Origin: a bacterium
GTDB taxonomy: Bacteria > Desulfobacterota > Desulfocorpusculales > Desulfocorpusculum
DNA length: 64,000 nt
NCBI GenBank assembly: GCA_037481695.1
Contig: JBBFLE010000011.1
Span: 1 to 64,000, forward strand
Direction: 5' to 3'
The notes beneath the pieces are model-generated. The model worked only from the letters and a program-made list of their open reading frames with translations. It searched no databases and had not been told where the DNA came from. Positions 1 through 8,446 of the stretch are shown here, in pieces. A program made the translations under genes and the position numbers. The stretch's first letter is position 1. Every line of letters begins with the position of its first letter.

Positions 1-48
1 TTTAAACTCGCTCTCTACCACGGCTTGGGCAAGCTCCCTATGCCACAG

Positions 49-327
49 TTAACCCACAAATTCTTGTGAGGAGCCTTTTTTAAAAAAGGCCGATTCCCCA
101 AAGTCCCCCTGCAAGGCGCTGGAGGCCCATTGCACATATTGAACTACCAGAGGCTTGTCCAGCCCATATTTCTTCCTTATGAACTCTATGTCCTGGGCAG
201 ATGCACTTTCCCCGGCCAGTGCGGCTGCAGGATCTCCAGAGAGCCTAAGGAGCATGAAACTGACCACAGACACTGTGAAGGCCACTGCCAAAGCCAGGGC
301 AAGTCTTCTCAAGATGTAAAAAAACAC
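49..327 (-). pseudogene. DppB/OppB-type ABC transporter permease, N-terminal part, closed by an early stop
   Basis: The product would be the first membrane segment and start of the periplasmic region of a peptide/nickel-type ABC permease. The start is typical of the family: one hydrophobic helix, then SGDPAAALAG, then YGLDKPLVVQYVQW and GDFGES at about residues 74-79. The reading frame stops with TAA at 49-51 after only 92 residues, whereas the family is normally about 300-340 residues. The same frame stays open beyond the stop to the window edge and reads ELAQAVVES, which fits the family position after GDFGES. A small in-frame insertion or a nonsense mutation is therefore likely. It starts 10 bases after the binding-protein gene and shares its operon. 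Whether the gene is truly dead cannot be told without the sequence left of base 1. Confidence 0.6.
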
Positions 328-337
328 CCTCTAAACC

Positions 338-1873
338 TCACTTCCACCTGGCTTCGAAGAACCTTGGCACTTCATCCGGGTAGGGGGTGAACTCCAGATC
401 CTTATGAAAGGCATAGTTGGATACGTATGAAAACAAAGGCACCCAGTAGGCCTGCTCCGCGATTCTCTCCAGAGCCTTTTTGTAGAATTCCTTGCGTTTC
501 TGAGGATCAACAGTGGTGTCTGCCACTTCCAGCCATTCCTTGACCTTTTCGTCCCTTGCAGAATCGTCATTGCTCAGCTTAAACCAGTATCCGGTTATGG
601 CTGAGCAATCGTTTATGGAATAGGATCCCCATGTCCAGTATCCCAAGGCGGCCTTGCCAGCCTGCCACTTGTCTCTCATGGCCGCGTACTGCATGAACTG
701 AAGATTGGCCTTGATTCCCACTGCCCTCAAGTAACCTACCACCGCCTCGGCATAGGGCCTTTCCCTGTACGCATACAAATCCACCTCGAATCCATTGGGA
801 TACCCTGCCTGGGCCAAGAGCTGTTTGGCCTTCTCTGGGTTGTAATCATAACGCATGGCATCCTGCTCCGTGCAGCCGAACTGGCTTGGGAAGCAGGCCG
901 TGTGGATCACGCGGGATTGACCACCCACAAGCTTCCGGGCCATGCTTTCCCGGTCTATGGCATGGTTCAAGGCACGCCTTACTTCCAACTTCTGGAAGGG
1001 ATTGGCCCCGGTTCTTCCAGCTGCATCCATGAACAGAAAGCCTATCCTCATGGTTTCCGCAGGCACCACCTGAATGTTGGGGACCTGAGCCAACTTTTCC
1101 ACCTGATCGGGGGGCACTTGCCAGATCCAATCCAGTCCCCCGGTTATGAGCTCAGCCAGCTTTGTGTTCACCTCCTGTATGGTGCGCTGGGTTATCTTGG
1201 CTATGGAGGGTTTACCTTTGGGGCTGCCCTGGAAGTAATCTTCGTTTTTCACAAAAACTATGGATTTGCCTGGCTCCAACTTCTCCACGCGATAGGGGCC
1301 TGTTCCCACAGGTGAAAACCCGAAGCCCTTGGAGCCCACCTTGGTGTAGTAATCCTTGGGATAGATGGGCAGGTAATTGGCAAGATACTCCAGTGCTGCC
1401 GGAAAAGGCTTCTTGAGATGTATGCGAACCTTGTACTGATCAACCTCCTCAGCCCTTTCCATCCAGTTCACGTTCTGTTGCACCAATACTTTGTTCTCAG
1501 GGTTGGTGACGTAGTTGACTGTAAACACAACGTCCTTGGCATCCATGGGTTTCTTGTCATGAAAGACCACCCCTTTTCTGAGGTCCACCTCCAGTATGGT
1601 GTCGCTTATCCATCTGTAGCCTGTAGCCAGGGCCGGTACATATTCCGAGGTCTTGGGATCCCGGTAAAAGAGGGTGTCGTATATCAGGTAGCTGACTATT
1701 ATTCCTTCTCTGGCTGTATTGTAATAAAGGTCCAAGGTCTCAAGCTCTTTCTCCCAGGCTATGTTGAGGGAATTGTCCTTCTTACCCGCTTGGCTCCAGG
1801 CAGGCCAACCAAGAAAGATCGCCAGGCCAAATGCCAAGAGCAAAAAAAACATACATACCTTCCTGGTGCTCAT
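338..1873 (-). CDS. ABC transporter substrate-binding protein, peptide/nickel family (SBP_bac_5)
   Basis: This is a periplasmic binding protein of 511 residues delivering oligopeptides or a similar ligand to an ABC permease. It has an N-terminal signal peptide (charged start, then a hydrophobic stretch to about residue 28, ending WSQA). Family hallmarks follow: LNIAWEKELETLDLYYN at the mature N terminus, ATGYRWISDTILEVDLRKGVVFHD around 85-105, and GTGPYRVEKLEPG near 190. The usual segment RRALNHAIDRESM is near 300. Length is normal. The next gene on the strand is the permease start at 327, so this is the first visible gene of an uptake operon running off the left edge. The substrate cannot be read from the sequence. 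No cysteine lipobox is seen. Confidence 0.88.
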   Translation of the reverse strand: MSTRKVCMFFLLLAFGLAIFLGWPAWSQAGKKDNSLNIAWEKELETLDLYYNTAREGIIVSYLIYDTLFYRDPKTSEYVPALATGYRWISDTILEVDLRKGVVFHDKKPMDAKDVVFTVNYVTNPENKVLVQQNVNWMERAEEVDQYKVRIHLKKPFPAALEYLANYLPIYPKDYYTKVGSKGFGFSPVGTGPYRVEKLEPGKSIVFVKNEDYFQGSPKGKPSIAKITQRTIQEVNTKLAELITGGLDWIWQVPPDQVEKLAQVPNIQVVPAETMRIGFLFMDAAGRTGANPFQKLEVRRALNHAIDRESMARKLVGGQSRVIHTACFPSQFGCTEQDAMRYDYNPEKAKQLLAQAGYPNGFEVDLYAYRERPYAEAVVGYLRAVGIKANLQFMQYAAMRDKWQAGKAALGYWTWGSYSINDCSAITGYWFKLSNDDSARDEKVKEWLEVADTTVDPQKRKEFYKKALERIAEQAYWVPLFSYVSNYAFHKDLEFTPYPDEVPRFFEARWK

Positions 1874-1986
1874 GGATCACCTCCTCGGGCTTTTTGGGTC
1901 ACTAGGTGGCCACAGAGTGCTTCTTCTTAACATGAAGAAAAAGATCTCTGCAACCCCTTTTGCTGTTGCAAGGCAGGCTTGGATGC

Positions 1987-2015
1987 TTGACAATCTCTTC
2001 CCCTATCTCTAGCCT
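1987..2015 (+). promoter_or_regulatory. candidate sigma-70 promoter for the split-barrel protein gene
   Basis: A perfect TTGACA at 1987-1992 lies 17 bases before TAGCCT at 2010-2015, about 35 bases upstream of the ATG at 2051. The -10 box is weak (three of six consensus bases), so the call rests on the -35 box, spacing and position. Confidence 0.4.
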
Positions 2016-2050
2016 GGGTTCAATACACTGATCAAAGACAGGAGGTGGCC

Positions 2051-2470
2051 ATGTCATCCAAGCTAGTGGAGTTTTTCAACAGGCAACCCAGATTGGGAGC
2101 CCTGGCCAGTTGTGATCGTCAAGGCAGGGTCAACGTGGCGTACTTCAATTCCCTGCGCATGTTGGACGATCGCACCGTGGTCATGGGCTTGGGTGAGAAT
2201 AGAACCCTGGCTAACCTTCAGGAGAACCCTCATGCGGCTTTCATGATTCTGGAGCCGGGCAATACCCTGCAGACCTGGAAGGGCCTCAGAGTGTACATGG
2301 TCATGAAGAGCTGTGAGAGGCAGGGGCAGTTACTGGAGGAGATCAAGAGGGAGATAGCCAGACATGCCGGCGAGAAGGCCGCATCCCTGATCTGTGCGGC
2401 GGTCAGCTTCCAGGTCACAGAAATAAGACCTCTGGCCGATTTTGGACAGGGCTGGGAGAATTCCATCTGA
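2051..2470 (+). CDS. pyridoxamine 5'-phosphate oxidase-like FMN-binding split-barrel protein
   Basis: This 139-residue protein has the flavin-binding split-barrel fold of the PPOX-like superfamily. Visible features are an N-terminal helix ending in RQPRLGALASCDRQGRVN, the strand block DDRTVVMGLGENRTLANLQENPHAAFMI, and a C-terminal strand FQVTEIRPL. The superfamily includes FMN- and F420-dependent reductases and flavin-binding proteins, so a specific substrate cannot be assigned. The start was set at ATG 2051 because AGGAGG at 2040-2045 lies 5 bases before it; an in-frame GTG at 2045 sits inside that ribosome-binding site. A TTGACA-type promoter lies upstream. It is followed by two small genes on the same strand that may be cotranscribed. 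Confidence 0.8.
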   Translation: MSSKLVEFFNRQPRLGALASCDRQGRVNVAYFNSLRMLDDRTVVMGLGENRTLANLQENPHAAFMILEPGNTLQTWKGLRVYMVMKSCERQGQLLEEIKREIARHAGEKAASLICAAVSFQVTEIRPLADFGQGWENSI

Positions 2471-2514
2471 GTCAACCGATGGCTTAAATCCGGGCATACC
2501 AGGGGGAACCTTAC

Positions 2515-2943
2515 ATGAGGGGGATGATGAGAATAGTGGTAAATCAGGATCAAGCCCAGGCTCCCACCGTGACCCTGATGGCCTTTTCCCCCCAAGGGGG
2601 TGACTGGATTCCACTGACAGAGCCTTGTGCCTCTGAGGAGCTGCTGGAGGCTCAGGTGCAACAATTGCACGAGACTCTGAAGAAGCTCGTTTTGGAAGCC
2701 AGGGCAGTTTTTGCCTCAGCATCCAGGGAGCCTCTTTCATCTGTTCCCGAGAGCCCAGAGGAAATATGGAAGCTCATGGAAAGCAAGGCTGATCTTGGGC
2801 AGATGAAACTTATCTTCAACGGGCTTGAGGAAAGGCGAAGGAGAGATCTGGCGGATTACATCTTAACCCATGCCAATGTGTTCAAGGGAGCAGGAGCGCT
2901 TTTTGCCCAACACTACGAAGAGGAGGGAGGAATTCTGGTTTGA
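2515..2943 (+). CDS. hypothetical protein, 142 residues
   Basis: I do not recognise this gene. It encodes a soluble, acidic protein with an N-terminal beta-rich part (MRIVVNQDQAQ to about residue 35) and a long helical region rich in Glu and Leu. The C terminus contains LEERRRRDLADYILTHANVFKGAG. It starts 45 bases after the split-barrel gene, with GGGGGA about 8 bases before the ATG. Its stop overlaps the TTG start of the next gene, which points to translational coupling. No signal peptide, membrane segment or cysteine motif is seen. Coding is supported by length, ribosome-binding site and tight packing rather than by family recognition. Confidence 0.65.
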   Translation: MRGMMRIVVNQDQAQAPTVTLMAFSPQGGDWIPLTEPCASEELLEAQVQQLHETLKKLVLEARAVFASASREPLSSVPESPEEIWKLMESKADLGQMKLIFNGLEERRRRDLADYILTHANVFKGAGALFAQHYEEEGGILV

Positions 2944-3224
2944 CGTGGAACGCTTCCATGGGCCCTGTATTGCTGGGATATGGATTTGTAGTCCTGGGGG
3001 TCTTGATAGCGGCCTATTCCACAAGAAGGGGCGGTCTTCTGCGTGCTTCCTCCAGCGCTGGCAATGCCTTCGGGGCTATGTTTATAACCGGGCTTTGGGT
3101 GGGGCTCATCCTAGGTGGCCTGGGCTCCATATTCTACGTATCGCCGCTGACCGGGGTGCTAACCCTTTCTATTCTCATTGCAGCCAGGCTGGCCATGATA
3201 AGAAAGAGGAAAAATCAAAGATAG
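2940..3224 (+). CDS. small hypothetical membrane protein, 94 residues
   Basis: This predicted inner-membrane protein has two or three hydrophobic segments: about residues 8-24 (VLLGYGFVVLGVLIAAY), 44-65 (AMFITGLWVGLILGGLGSIF) and 70-85 (LTGVLTLSILIAARLA). The C-terminal tail is very basic (MIRKRKNQR), which by the positive-inside rule should face the cytoplasm. TTG at 2940 is chosen because it overlaps the preceding stop and has GGAGGGAGG 8-10 bases upstream; an ATG at 2958 is the alternative. The function is unknown. It is probably expressed together with the preceding hypothetical gene. Confidence 0.55.
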   Translation: MTWNASMGPVLLGYGFVVLGVLIAAYSTRRGGLLRASSSAGNAFGAMFITGLWVGLILGGLGSIFYVSPLTGVLTLSILIAARLAMIRKRKNQR

Positions 3225-3628
3225 GGCCCGGCTGAGTGCAGGATCACAGGGCTCTACCCGTGCTTTTCAATAAAGCAGGGCTTCATGGGATCATCATAAG
3301 CAGGCCAGCTTCACCATATTCTGGGATGAATCGAGAGATGTGGCCTGATGCCCTTGGGGGGCCTTCCAGGCCTGGAGCCGAATTTGATTTTTGAGGCTCG
3401 AATAACCTGGTCCCAAGGCCCAGGGATTTCTACTAAGGCCTTGTTACTTCAAGGACTGACCAGATTCCAGGTTTAAATGCGCTGGCTTCAGAACTGGTTT
3501 GGATCAAGATGTCTTTGAGAAGACTTGTATTACCCATTGGTGGGAATAATGCGGGGTGAAATCATCCTGGCCTTTGTAAATGGGAGTCCGTGAATTCTCC
3601 AGCCCAGGTACCCGTAGGAGGGGAATAA
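3225..3628. other. intergenic region, about 400 bases, no gene seen
   Basis: No credible reading frame or RNA gene was found. The stretch contains a 24-base segment at 3307-3330 (core TCACCATAT) that resembles one at 28511-28533. No convincing promoter for the downstream amidohydrolase gene could be picked out. Confidence 0.5.
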
Positions 3629-4813
3629 TTGGCTCGGATCATACGGGTCAGAAAAGAAGAGAAAACAGCCATCCTGGGAAGAGGTGTAGTGGCCAAGGCT
3701 GGGGATGGTGCTTTGGCAGCAAGAGGGATTCTAGTAATGGGGGAGAAAATATTGGGTTTGATTCCATCCCATGAGGCGGGTCTTGAGAGTTTGGAAGCAG
3801 ACCATGTGATAGATCTGTCCCATTGCTTTCTCTTCCCGGCCCTTGTGGATGCACACTTGCATCTTAGTTTGGGGGGTGAAAGCAAGGCAGGGCAGCGTCT
3901 CAGGGCCTGTCTGGAGTCAGGCATAGCCGCTGTTCGGGATGCGGGGCATAGGCATCCCCAGCAGCTTCTAAAAATGTTGAGGAACGGCCCCCAGGGAGTG
4001 GAGGTGCAAGTTTGTGGGTGGGCAATCCACGCTCCAGGCACATATGGATCGTTTTTGGGGCGAAGTGTGAAAGACATGGCAGAGTTCCAGCAGACATTGG
4101 AAAACCTCATAAATATGGGGGCCCTCTTTTTGAAGGTTATTCTCACGGGACCGGTAGATTTCGGGATGGGTCGGGTGTGGCCGGCCCAAGGCTTCCCAAC
4201 AGCCGATTTGAGGCATATGGTCTCCAAGGCCAAGGAGGCCGGCCTTAAGGTCATGGTCCATGCCAATGGAAGCCAGGGGGTCAGGGCAGCCCTGGAGGCT
4301 GGTGTGGACACCTTGGAGCACGGATACCTGATAGACAAGCAGACCCTGCGTTTGATGTCCCAGACCTCCACAACATGGATACCCACCCTTGTGCCTGTGA
4401 GAAAACTCATGGACAGATGCTCCCAGGAGCCCCACTGCCCTGCCGATTTTTTGGAGAACCTAAGAAGGATTTATGACATTCAGAAAGAGAACTTGGCTGA
4501 GGCATATGAGCTGGGGGTGCGCATAGCTGCAGGCACTGATGCTGGGGCTCCCCATGTGGAACCAGGTGAATCCATTTATGAAGAGATGAGGTTACTGTCC
4601 CAGGCAGGACTGGGGCCTTGGGAAGCTCTCAGAGCAGCCACCTGCAATGGGGCAGAGATCCTTTGTGTCTCTTCCAGACCCGCCTTGGGGTGCTTAGAAA
4701 AGGGCTTCAGGACACACATCTTGGCCATCAGGGAGCCCAAGTGGCTCTTGGAGCCACAGCAGCTTGTGGCCGTGATATTGCCCGAAGATGGAAATAGGGC
4801 AGAAATGTGTTGA
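3629..4813 (+). CDS. metal-dependent amidohydrolase (imidazolonepropionase-like)
   Basis: This is a 394-residue hydrolase of the amidohydrolase superfamily, cleaving a cyclic or linear C-N bond. It shows the metal-site motifs in order: VDAHLHL near residue 72, a Lys in FLKVILTGP near 170, HANGSQG near 210, LEHGYLID near 232 and GTDAGAPHVEPGESIYEEM near 305. The end of the TIM barrel carries the usual ALRAATCNGAEIL segment. The start is TTG with AGGAGGGG 7 bases upstream. The gene stands alone between noncoding stretches, so context does not reveal its substrate. Relatives include prolidase-like and imidazolonepropionase-like enzymes; the exact reaction is undetermined. Confidence 0.85.
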   Translation: MARIIRVRKEEKTAILGRGVVAKAGDGALAARGILVMGEKILGLIPSHEAGLESLEADHVIDLSHCFLFPALVDAHLHLSLGGESKAGQRLRACLESGIAAVRDAGHRHPQQLLKMLRNGPQGVEVQVCGWAIHAPGTYGSFLGRSVKDMAEFQQTLENLINMGALFLKVILTGPVDFGMGRVWPAQGFPTADLRHMVSKAKEAGLKVMVHANGSQGVRAALEAGVDTLEHGYLIDKQTLRLMSQTSTTWIPTLVPVRKLMDRCSQEPHCPADFLENLRRIYDIQKENLAEAYELGVRIAAGTDAGAPHVEPGESIYEEMRLLSQAGLGPWEALRAATCNGAEILCVSSRPALGCLEKGFRTHILAIREPKWLLEPQQLVAVILPEDGNRAEMC

Positions 4814-4918
4814 CAAGTGAAGCAAGTTCCTGAAAAGTGATAATCGGGAACAGACCCAAAAACCAAAAGAGAGAGCTCCAGGGAAGTTTCAGGTATAGGC
4901 GTTACATGGGAGGAACCC

Positions 4919-5869
4919 TTGAGGGTCAAGATCAGCGGAATGTATAGCATTGCCCTGGCCAGGCTGCTTATGGAAGGAGGCCATGAGGTGGTGGAGCCCA
5001 CGGCCGAGCTCAAAGCAAAGCTGGGAATTTGCGATGTGCAGGGAGCTCCTCAAACCATGATGCAAGATCGCTATAGTCTTCACGGAGTCGATATCATAGG
5101 GGAGACAGAATTGGTTTGGCAGTTGCTTCGCTTTTTGCAGGTACAACTGACAGATGCGGTCCTGGTAAGACTGGATCCAGAAGAAGAAAGAGACGGTTGG
5201 GTGAGGGCGGCCGTGGAGTTTCCCGGTGCGGCCAAGGAGGCGCTGGATCGTGTTCGTGGGACCGTGGTGCCCACAATTCCCAAACATCACAGGCTCAGGA
5301 TAGTCAATTGGCGCGCGGTGAAGAGTTGTGAGCAAGACTTGGGAAATGACTCCTGGGAGATCCATCAGGCCGGGCAGAAATTGTTTCAGGAGCTGGTTTT
5401 GGGTTGCCTGGGCAGGGGTGGGTCCGTGAGGTTGGAACATGTAAGGGTTGGGGCAAGACCTGCCAGACCCAGGGAGGCCATTCTCATAGAGTTTTCCTCC
5501 GAGGGATTCGTGGTCAAGAGAAGGCTCAGCCAGGGATGGTATGATGGCTTGGACATGCCCATAGAGGAAGGGGATTATGCCATAACCGAGATCAGAGAGG
5601 GGGCATGGTCTGTGCGCCACGTTTATTATTCGGGCACTGGCGCCATGAAAGGAGAATATCACAACATCAACACCCCAGTGGAGATGTATCCATATGGGGC
5701 CAGATATGTGGATCTGGAGATAGACGTGGTGCGCCGTCCTGGAGAGCCAGCCTTTCTTGTGGACAAAGAAAGGCTGGAGTTGCTTGCCAGGGAGGGATAT
5801 GTATCAGAAAACCTCAGGAACAAGGCCTTGGAGGTTGCCCAAGGCATACTTCAACGTCTTAACCGTTGA
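4919..5869 (+). CDS. FAU-1-like RNA-binding/ribonuclease protein with DUF402 domain
   Basis: The 316-residue protein matches the layout of archaeal FAU-1 proteins. An RNase E/G-like N-terminal part begins VKISGMYSIALARLLMEGG. The C-terminal DUF402 domain starts around residue 185 and contains DGLDMPIEEGDYAITEIREG, a tyrosine-rich strand, NINTPVEMYPYGARYVDLEID and VDKERLELLAREG. Archaeal FAU-1 has been described as an RNA-binding protein with ribonuclease activity; transferring that role here is an inference. The TTG start has GGAGGA close upstream. It ends head-on against the pfkA gene with only a base between them, so it shares no operon with its right-hand neighbour. Full-length FAU-1 homologues are less usual in bacteria than isolated DUF402 proteins. 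Confidence 0.7.
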   Translation: MRVKISGMYSIALARLLMEGGHEVVEPTAELKAKLGICDVQGAPQTMMQDRYSLHGVDIIGETELVWQLLRFLQVQLTDAVLVRLDPEEERDGWVRAAVEFPGAAKEALDRVRGTVVPTIPKHHRLRIVNWRAVKSCEQDLGNDSWEIHQAGQKLFQELVLGCLGRGGSVRLEHVRVGARPARPREAILIEFSSEGFVVKRRLSQGWYDGLDMPIEEGDYAITEIREGAWSVRHVYYSGTGAMKGEYHNINTPVEMYPYGARYVDLEIDVVRRPGEPAFLVDKERLELLAREGYVSENLRNKALEVAQGILQRLNR

Positions 5870-5870
5870 G

Positions 5871-6965
5871 TCAGTCTCCCAGACAAATCCCCAGATCCCT
5901 GGCAGTTTCAACCGTGTCTGAGTCAAGAGGTACCTTTTTCATCCTCTCTACAGCCATCTGCAAAGGAACGGCTGTCATTCCAGGAGGGTTGTTGGCCACC
6001 ATTATGCCAGAGAGGCCCTGCTCGATGAATCTGACCGCAGCGGCTCCAAAGCGGGTGGCCAGGAGCCTGTCAAAGGTTGTAGGTGATCCTCCCCTTTGCA
6101 GGTGTCCTAAGACCAGTGACCTCGTATCCTTGCCTGTTCTATGGGCGATCTCCCTGGCCACGTTTTCTCCAACGCCTCCCAGCAACACCTGATCCCGGCC
6201 GGGCTCTCCGCTTCCCTTCACGGTAATGGCACCACCTATGGGAGCGGCTCCTTCTGCCACCACAACTATTCCATAGCGCCTTCCATTCAGTTCGTTTTCC
6301 ATGAGACGCCGGCATACCTTCTCTATGTCATAAGGAATCTCCGGGATGAGTATGACATCTGCCGAGCCTGCAATGCCGCTATGCAAAGCTATCCAACCCG
6401 CATATCTGCCCATCACCTCCACCACCATTATTCTCTCGTGAGCCGAAGCAGTGGAGTGAAGCTTGTCTATGGCCTCCGTGGCTGTGGAAACCGCTGTGTC
6501 AAAACCGAAGGTTACCATGGTGGCCGAAAGATCGTTGTCTATGGTCTTGGGGATGCCCACCACTGGTATTCCCTTCTCAAAGAAACGATGAGCAATTGCC
6601 AGGCTTCCATCACCGCCTACTGCTATGAGGTAATCCAAACCAAGCCTCTTGAAATTCGAAACTATCTTGTCCGAAACATCCCTTTTCTGGACCTCCCCAG
6701 ATGCGGTTTCCACCACCAGCTCGAAGGGATTGGCCTTGTTGGTGGTTCCCAATATGGTGCCTCCCAAGGCCGTAATGTTGGCCACCATCTCCGGACTCAA
6801 CCTAACCATTTGGTCGATGTCCAGGAGCCCTTCGTAACCGTTTCGGCTCCCGTATACCTCCCAGCTCCTTTGGTGGGCTGCCAGAACAACCGCTCTGATA
6901 ACGGCATTTAGTCCTGGGGCATCTCCACCTCCCGTGTTGATGACAATTCTGGTGCCCCTTGGCAT
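5871..6965 (-). CDS. pfkA: 6-phosphofructokinase
   Basis: This 364-residue cytoplasmic kinase phosphorylates fructose 6-phosphate in glycolysis. Motifs are NTGGGDAPGLNAVIRAVV at the N terminus, GGDGSL near 118, PKTIDNDLSATM with the catalytic TIDND near 138-143, VEVMGRYAGWIA near 184 and LGHLQRGGSPT near 290. The residue after GGD is Gly, as in ATP-dependent enzymes; pyrophosphate-dependent enzymes have Asp there. The Lys before TIDND, however, is the residue found in the pyrophosphate and mixed group. The combination Gly/Lys is known from ATP-using members of the mixed-substrate clade, so ATP is the better guess. AGGAGAGG precedes the ATG. It is transcribed alone, converging on the FAU-1 gene. 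Confidence 0.93.
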   Translation of the reverse strand: MPRGTRIVINTGGGDAPGLNAVIRAVVLAAHQRSWEVYGSRNGYEGLLDIDQMVRLSPEMVANITALGGTILGTTNKANPFELVVETASGEVQKRDVSDKIVSNFKRLGLDYLIAVGGDGSLAIAHRFFEKGIPVVGIPKTIDNDLSATMVTFGFDTAVSTATEAIDKLHSTASAHERIMVVEVMGRYAGWIALHSGIAGSADVILIPEIPYDIEKVCRRLMENELNGRRYGIVVVAEGAAPIGGAITVKGSGEPGRDQVLLGGVGENVAREIAHRTGKDTRSLVLGHLQRGGSPTTFDRLLATRFGAAAVRFIEQGLSGIMVANNPPGMTAVPLQMAVERMKKVPLDSDTVETARDLGICLGD

Positions 6966-7524
6966 ATCTTCCTCTCCTAAAAGATTTCTATTTGATGCCC
7001 CCTGCCCAAAGCCCTTTTGAATCTTCAGGGCTCCAAGGTCTTATCGGTCCAAATCCTGTTTCACTTGAAAAGGACTCCTTACGGGACCATGTCTAGACGA
7101 GCCCGAACCCATGCATCCCTCATGGAAGTGCCCCAAGGCTCACAGGTGGCAGACCAGGCTGCCTGGGCCTGGAGTTGGCCGTATAAAAAGAACAACTACC
7201 GTGAAACCAGGCCCAAGAGTCTCCAGGAGATTTTATTGGGACACGAGAAAAAACAAAACCCTTTTCCACCAGGTGGCCTCGTGCTTAAATGGTAATTTCT
7301 TAGGCTTCATAAGTGGGCCAGGGGAAATAGAGAAACATGGCAGGAATCGCAAAGGCTTAGCAAGGGTTGGTCCTAAACGGGTTGTGGTTTTCCCCATGTG
7401 GTCTGCCCCAGATCCAGAGGCCCGAAAGCCGGTAAATGTACCGGGGCTTGGCAATGCCGTCCCAAGGTAACAGATCTGGGGGAATGATGGGGCCAGAGAA
7501 GATGTTTTCCTGAGGAGAAAAAAA
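6966..7524. other. intergenic region, about 560 bases, no supported gene
   Basis: Open frames here lack ribosome-binding sites and protein-like composition. The left end is the leader of pfkA; the right end carries GAGGAGA, the ribosome-binding site of the ACT gene. No tRNA, riboswitch or terminator could be recognised. Confidence 0.5.
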
Positions 7525-7947
7525 TTGGTGATTCACTCGGACACTGGGCTTTGTATGAGGCTTCTAGAGGGCAATTATGCCATTTGCCAACTTTGCTCTG
7601 GCAGCTCTATTCCTGAATGGGCCCTGGGAGGGCAATGGGCTTCTTTCACCATGAGCCCCCGGGAACTCTCTTTGGTTTGTCTTGAGGAGAGGGTGCCTCA
7701 GGGAGTCATTTGCCAAAGGGGATGGCGCGTGTTGGAGTTACAGGGACCAGTGGATCCCAACTCCGTAGGGGTCATCTCCAGGATAAGCTCTGCTTTGGCT
7801 GAAGCCTCGATCCCTCTTTGTGTGATATCTGCCTATGAGACAGATTACTTCCTGATTAGAGATGAGGATCTGGGCAGGGCCATGGAGGTGCTAGAAGGCA
7901 AAGGCAGCAGAATTGGTGGCCGGAGCAGATGTGGGAGGGATAGGTGA
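7525..7947 (+). CDS. ACT-domain protein
   Basis: This small regulatory-type protein of about 140 residues consists of an N-terminal ACT-like unit (LLEGNYAICQLCSGSSIPEWALGG) and a second ACT repeat. The second repeat includes LQGPVDPNSVGVISRISSALAEASIPLCVISAYETDYFLI, typical of stand-alone ACT_7/COG3603 proteins. Such proteins bind small ligands, often amino acids. TTG at 7525 is used because GAGGAGA lies about 7 bases upstream; ATG 7555 would agree better with relatives but has no ribosome-binding site. The stop overlaps the next gene, suggesting coupling. Its ligand is unknown. Confidence 0.72.
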   Translation: MVIHSDTGLCMRLLEGNYAICQLCSGSSIPEWALGGQWASFTMSPRELSLVCLEERVPQGVICQRGWRVLELQGPVDPNSVGVISRISSALAEASIPLCVISAYETDYFLIRDEDLGRAMEVLEGKGSRIGGRSRCGRDR

Positions 7948-8360
7948 TGAGGATGAAGATGGGTGATTTTGGAAGGAGTCATGCAACAGGGATCGCTTCT
8001 TCTGAGTTTCAAAGACCTCTTTTGGGCCATGAGACCATCAAGAACAGGCTGAGGGAGATATGGTGGGCCATTGCTGTTGCCCAAAGGCTTTTCATGGGGA
8101 AGCTCAGGAGGTTCTATCTTGTGCACTTCAGAAAAACGTATGTCTTAGCCAAGTTGTCTTCCCGGAAGGGAAACTGCCGACAGTGCGGAGTTTGCTGTGG
8201 CTTTATTTTCAGGTGTCCTGCTTTGAGCTGTGAGGGATTATGCAGAGTTTATGACACTTGCAGGTGGAAGGCCTGCACCTTTTTCCCACTGGACGAGAGA
8301 GACCTCCTGGATGTGGCAGTCTCTGGAGGGGCTTGTGGGTATTTCTGGAAGGAACCATAA
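7947..8360 (+). CDS. YkgJ-like cysteine-cluster protein (putative metal-binding)
   Basis: The 137-residue protein carries a CxxCGxCC signature (CRQCGVCCGF) near residues 78-87. It is followed by CPALSCEGLCRVYDTCRWKAC and FPLDERDL, the layout of the CxxCxxCC zinc- or iron-chelating family. The N-terminal half is basic and lacks known motifs. The ATG at 7947 shares its first base with the last base of the ACT gene's TGA, and GGAGG lies 8-9 bases upstream; a GTG at 7944 is the alternative. The product is probably cotranslated with the ACT protein and stands just ahead of panB. Function unknown beyond likely metal or Fe-S binding. Confidence 0.68.
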   Translation: MRMKMGDFGRSHATGIASSEFQRPLLGHETIKNRLREIWWAIAVAQRLFMGKLRRFYLVHFRKTYVLAKLSSRKGNCRQCGVCCGFIFRCPALSCEGLCRVYDTCRWKACTFFPLDERDLLDVAVSGGACGYFWKEP

Positions 8361-8446
8361 TTGGCTATTTAAGGCCATGACCAGAGGGGAAATCCTGATA
8401 CTTCTCCAAGGCCAAGAGCTTCCAATTGATCTGAGGAGGATTGCAG

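Noticed and set aside
49-51. Early stop in the DppB-like permease as a recoded codon
   Set aside because: The stop is TAA, which is not used for selenocysteine or pyrrolysine; a mutation is the simpler reading.
7111-7470. 119-codon plus-strand frame in the pfkA-ACT gap
   Set aside because: No ribosome-binding site, no family resemblance and low-quality composition.
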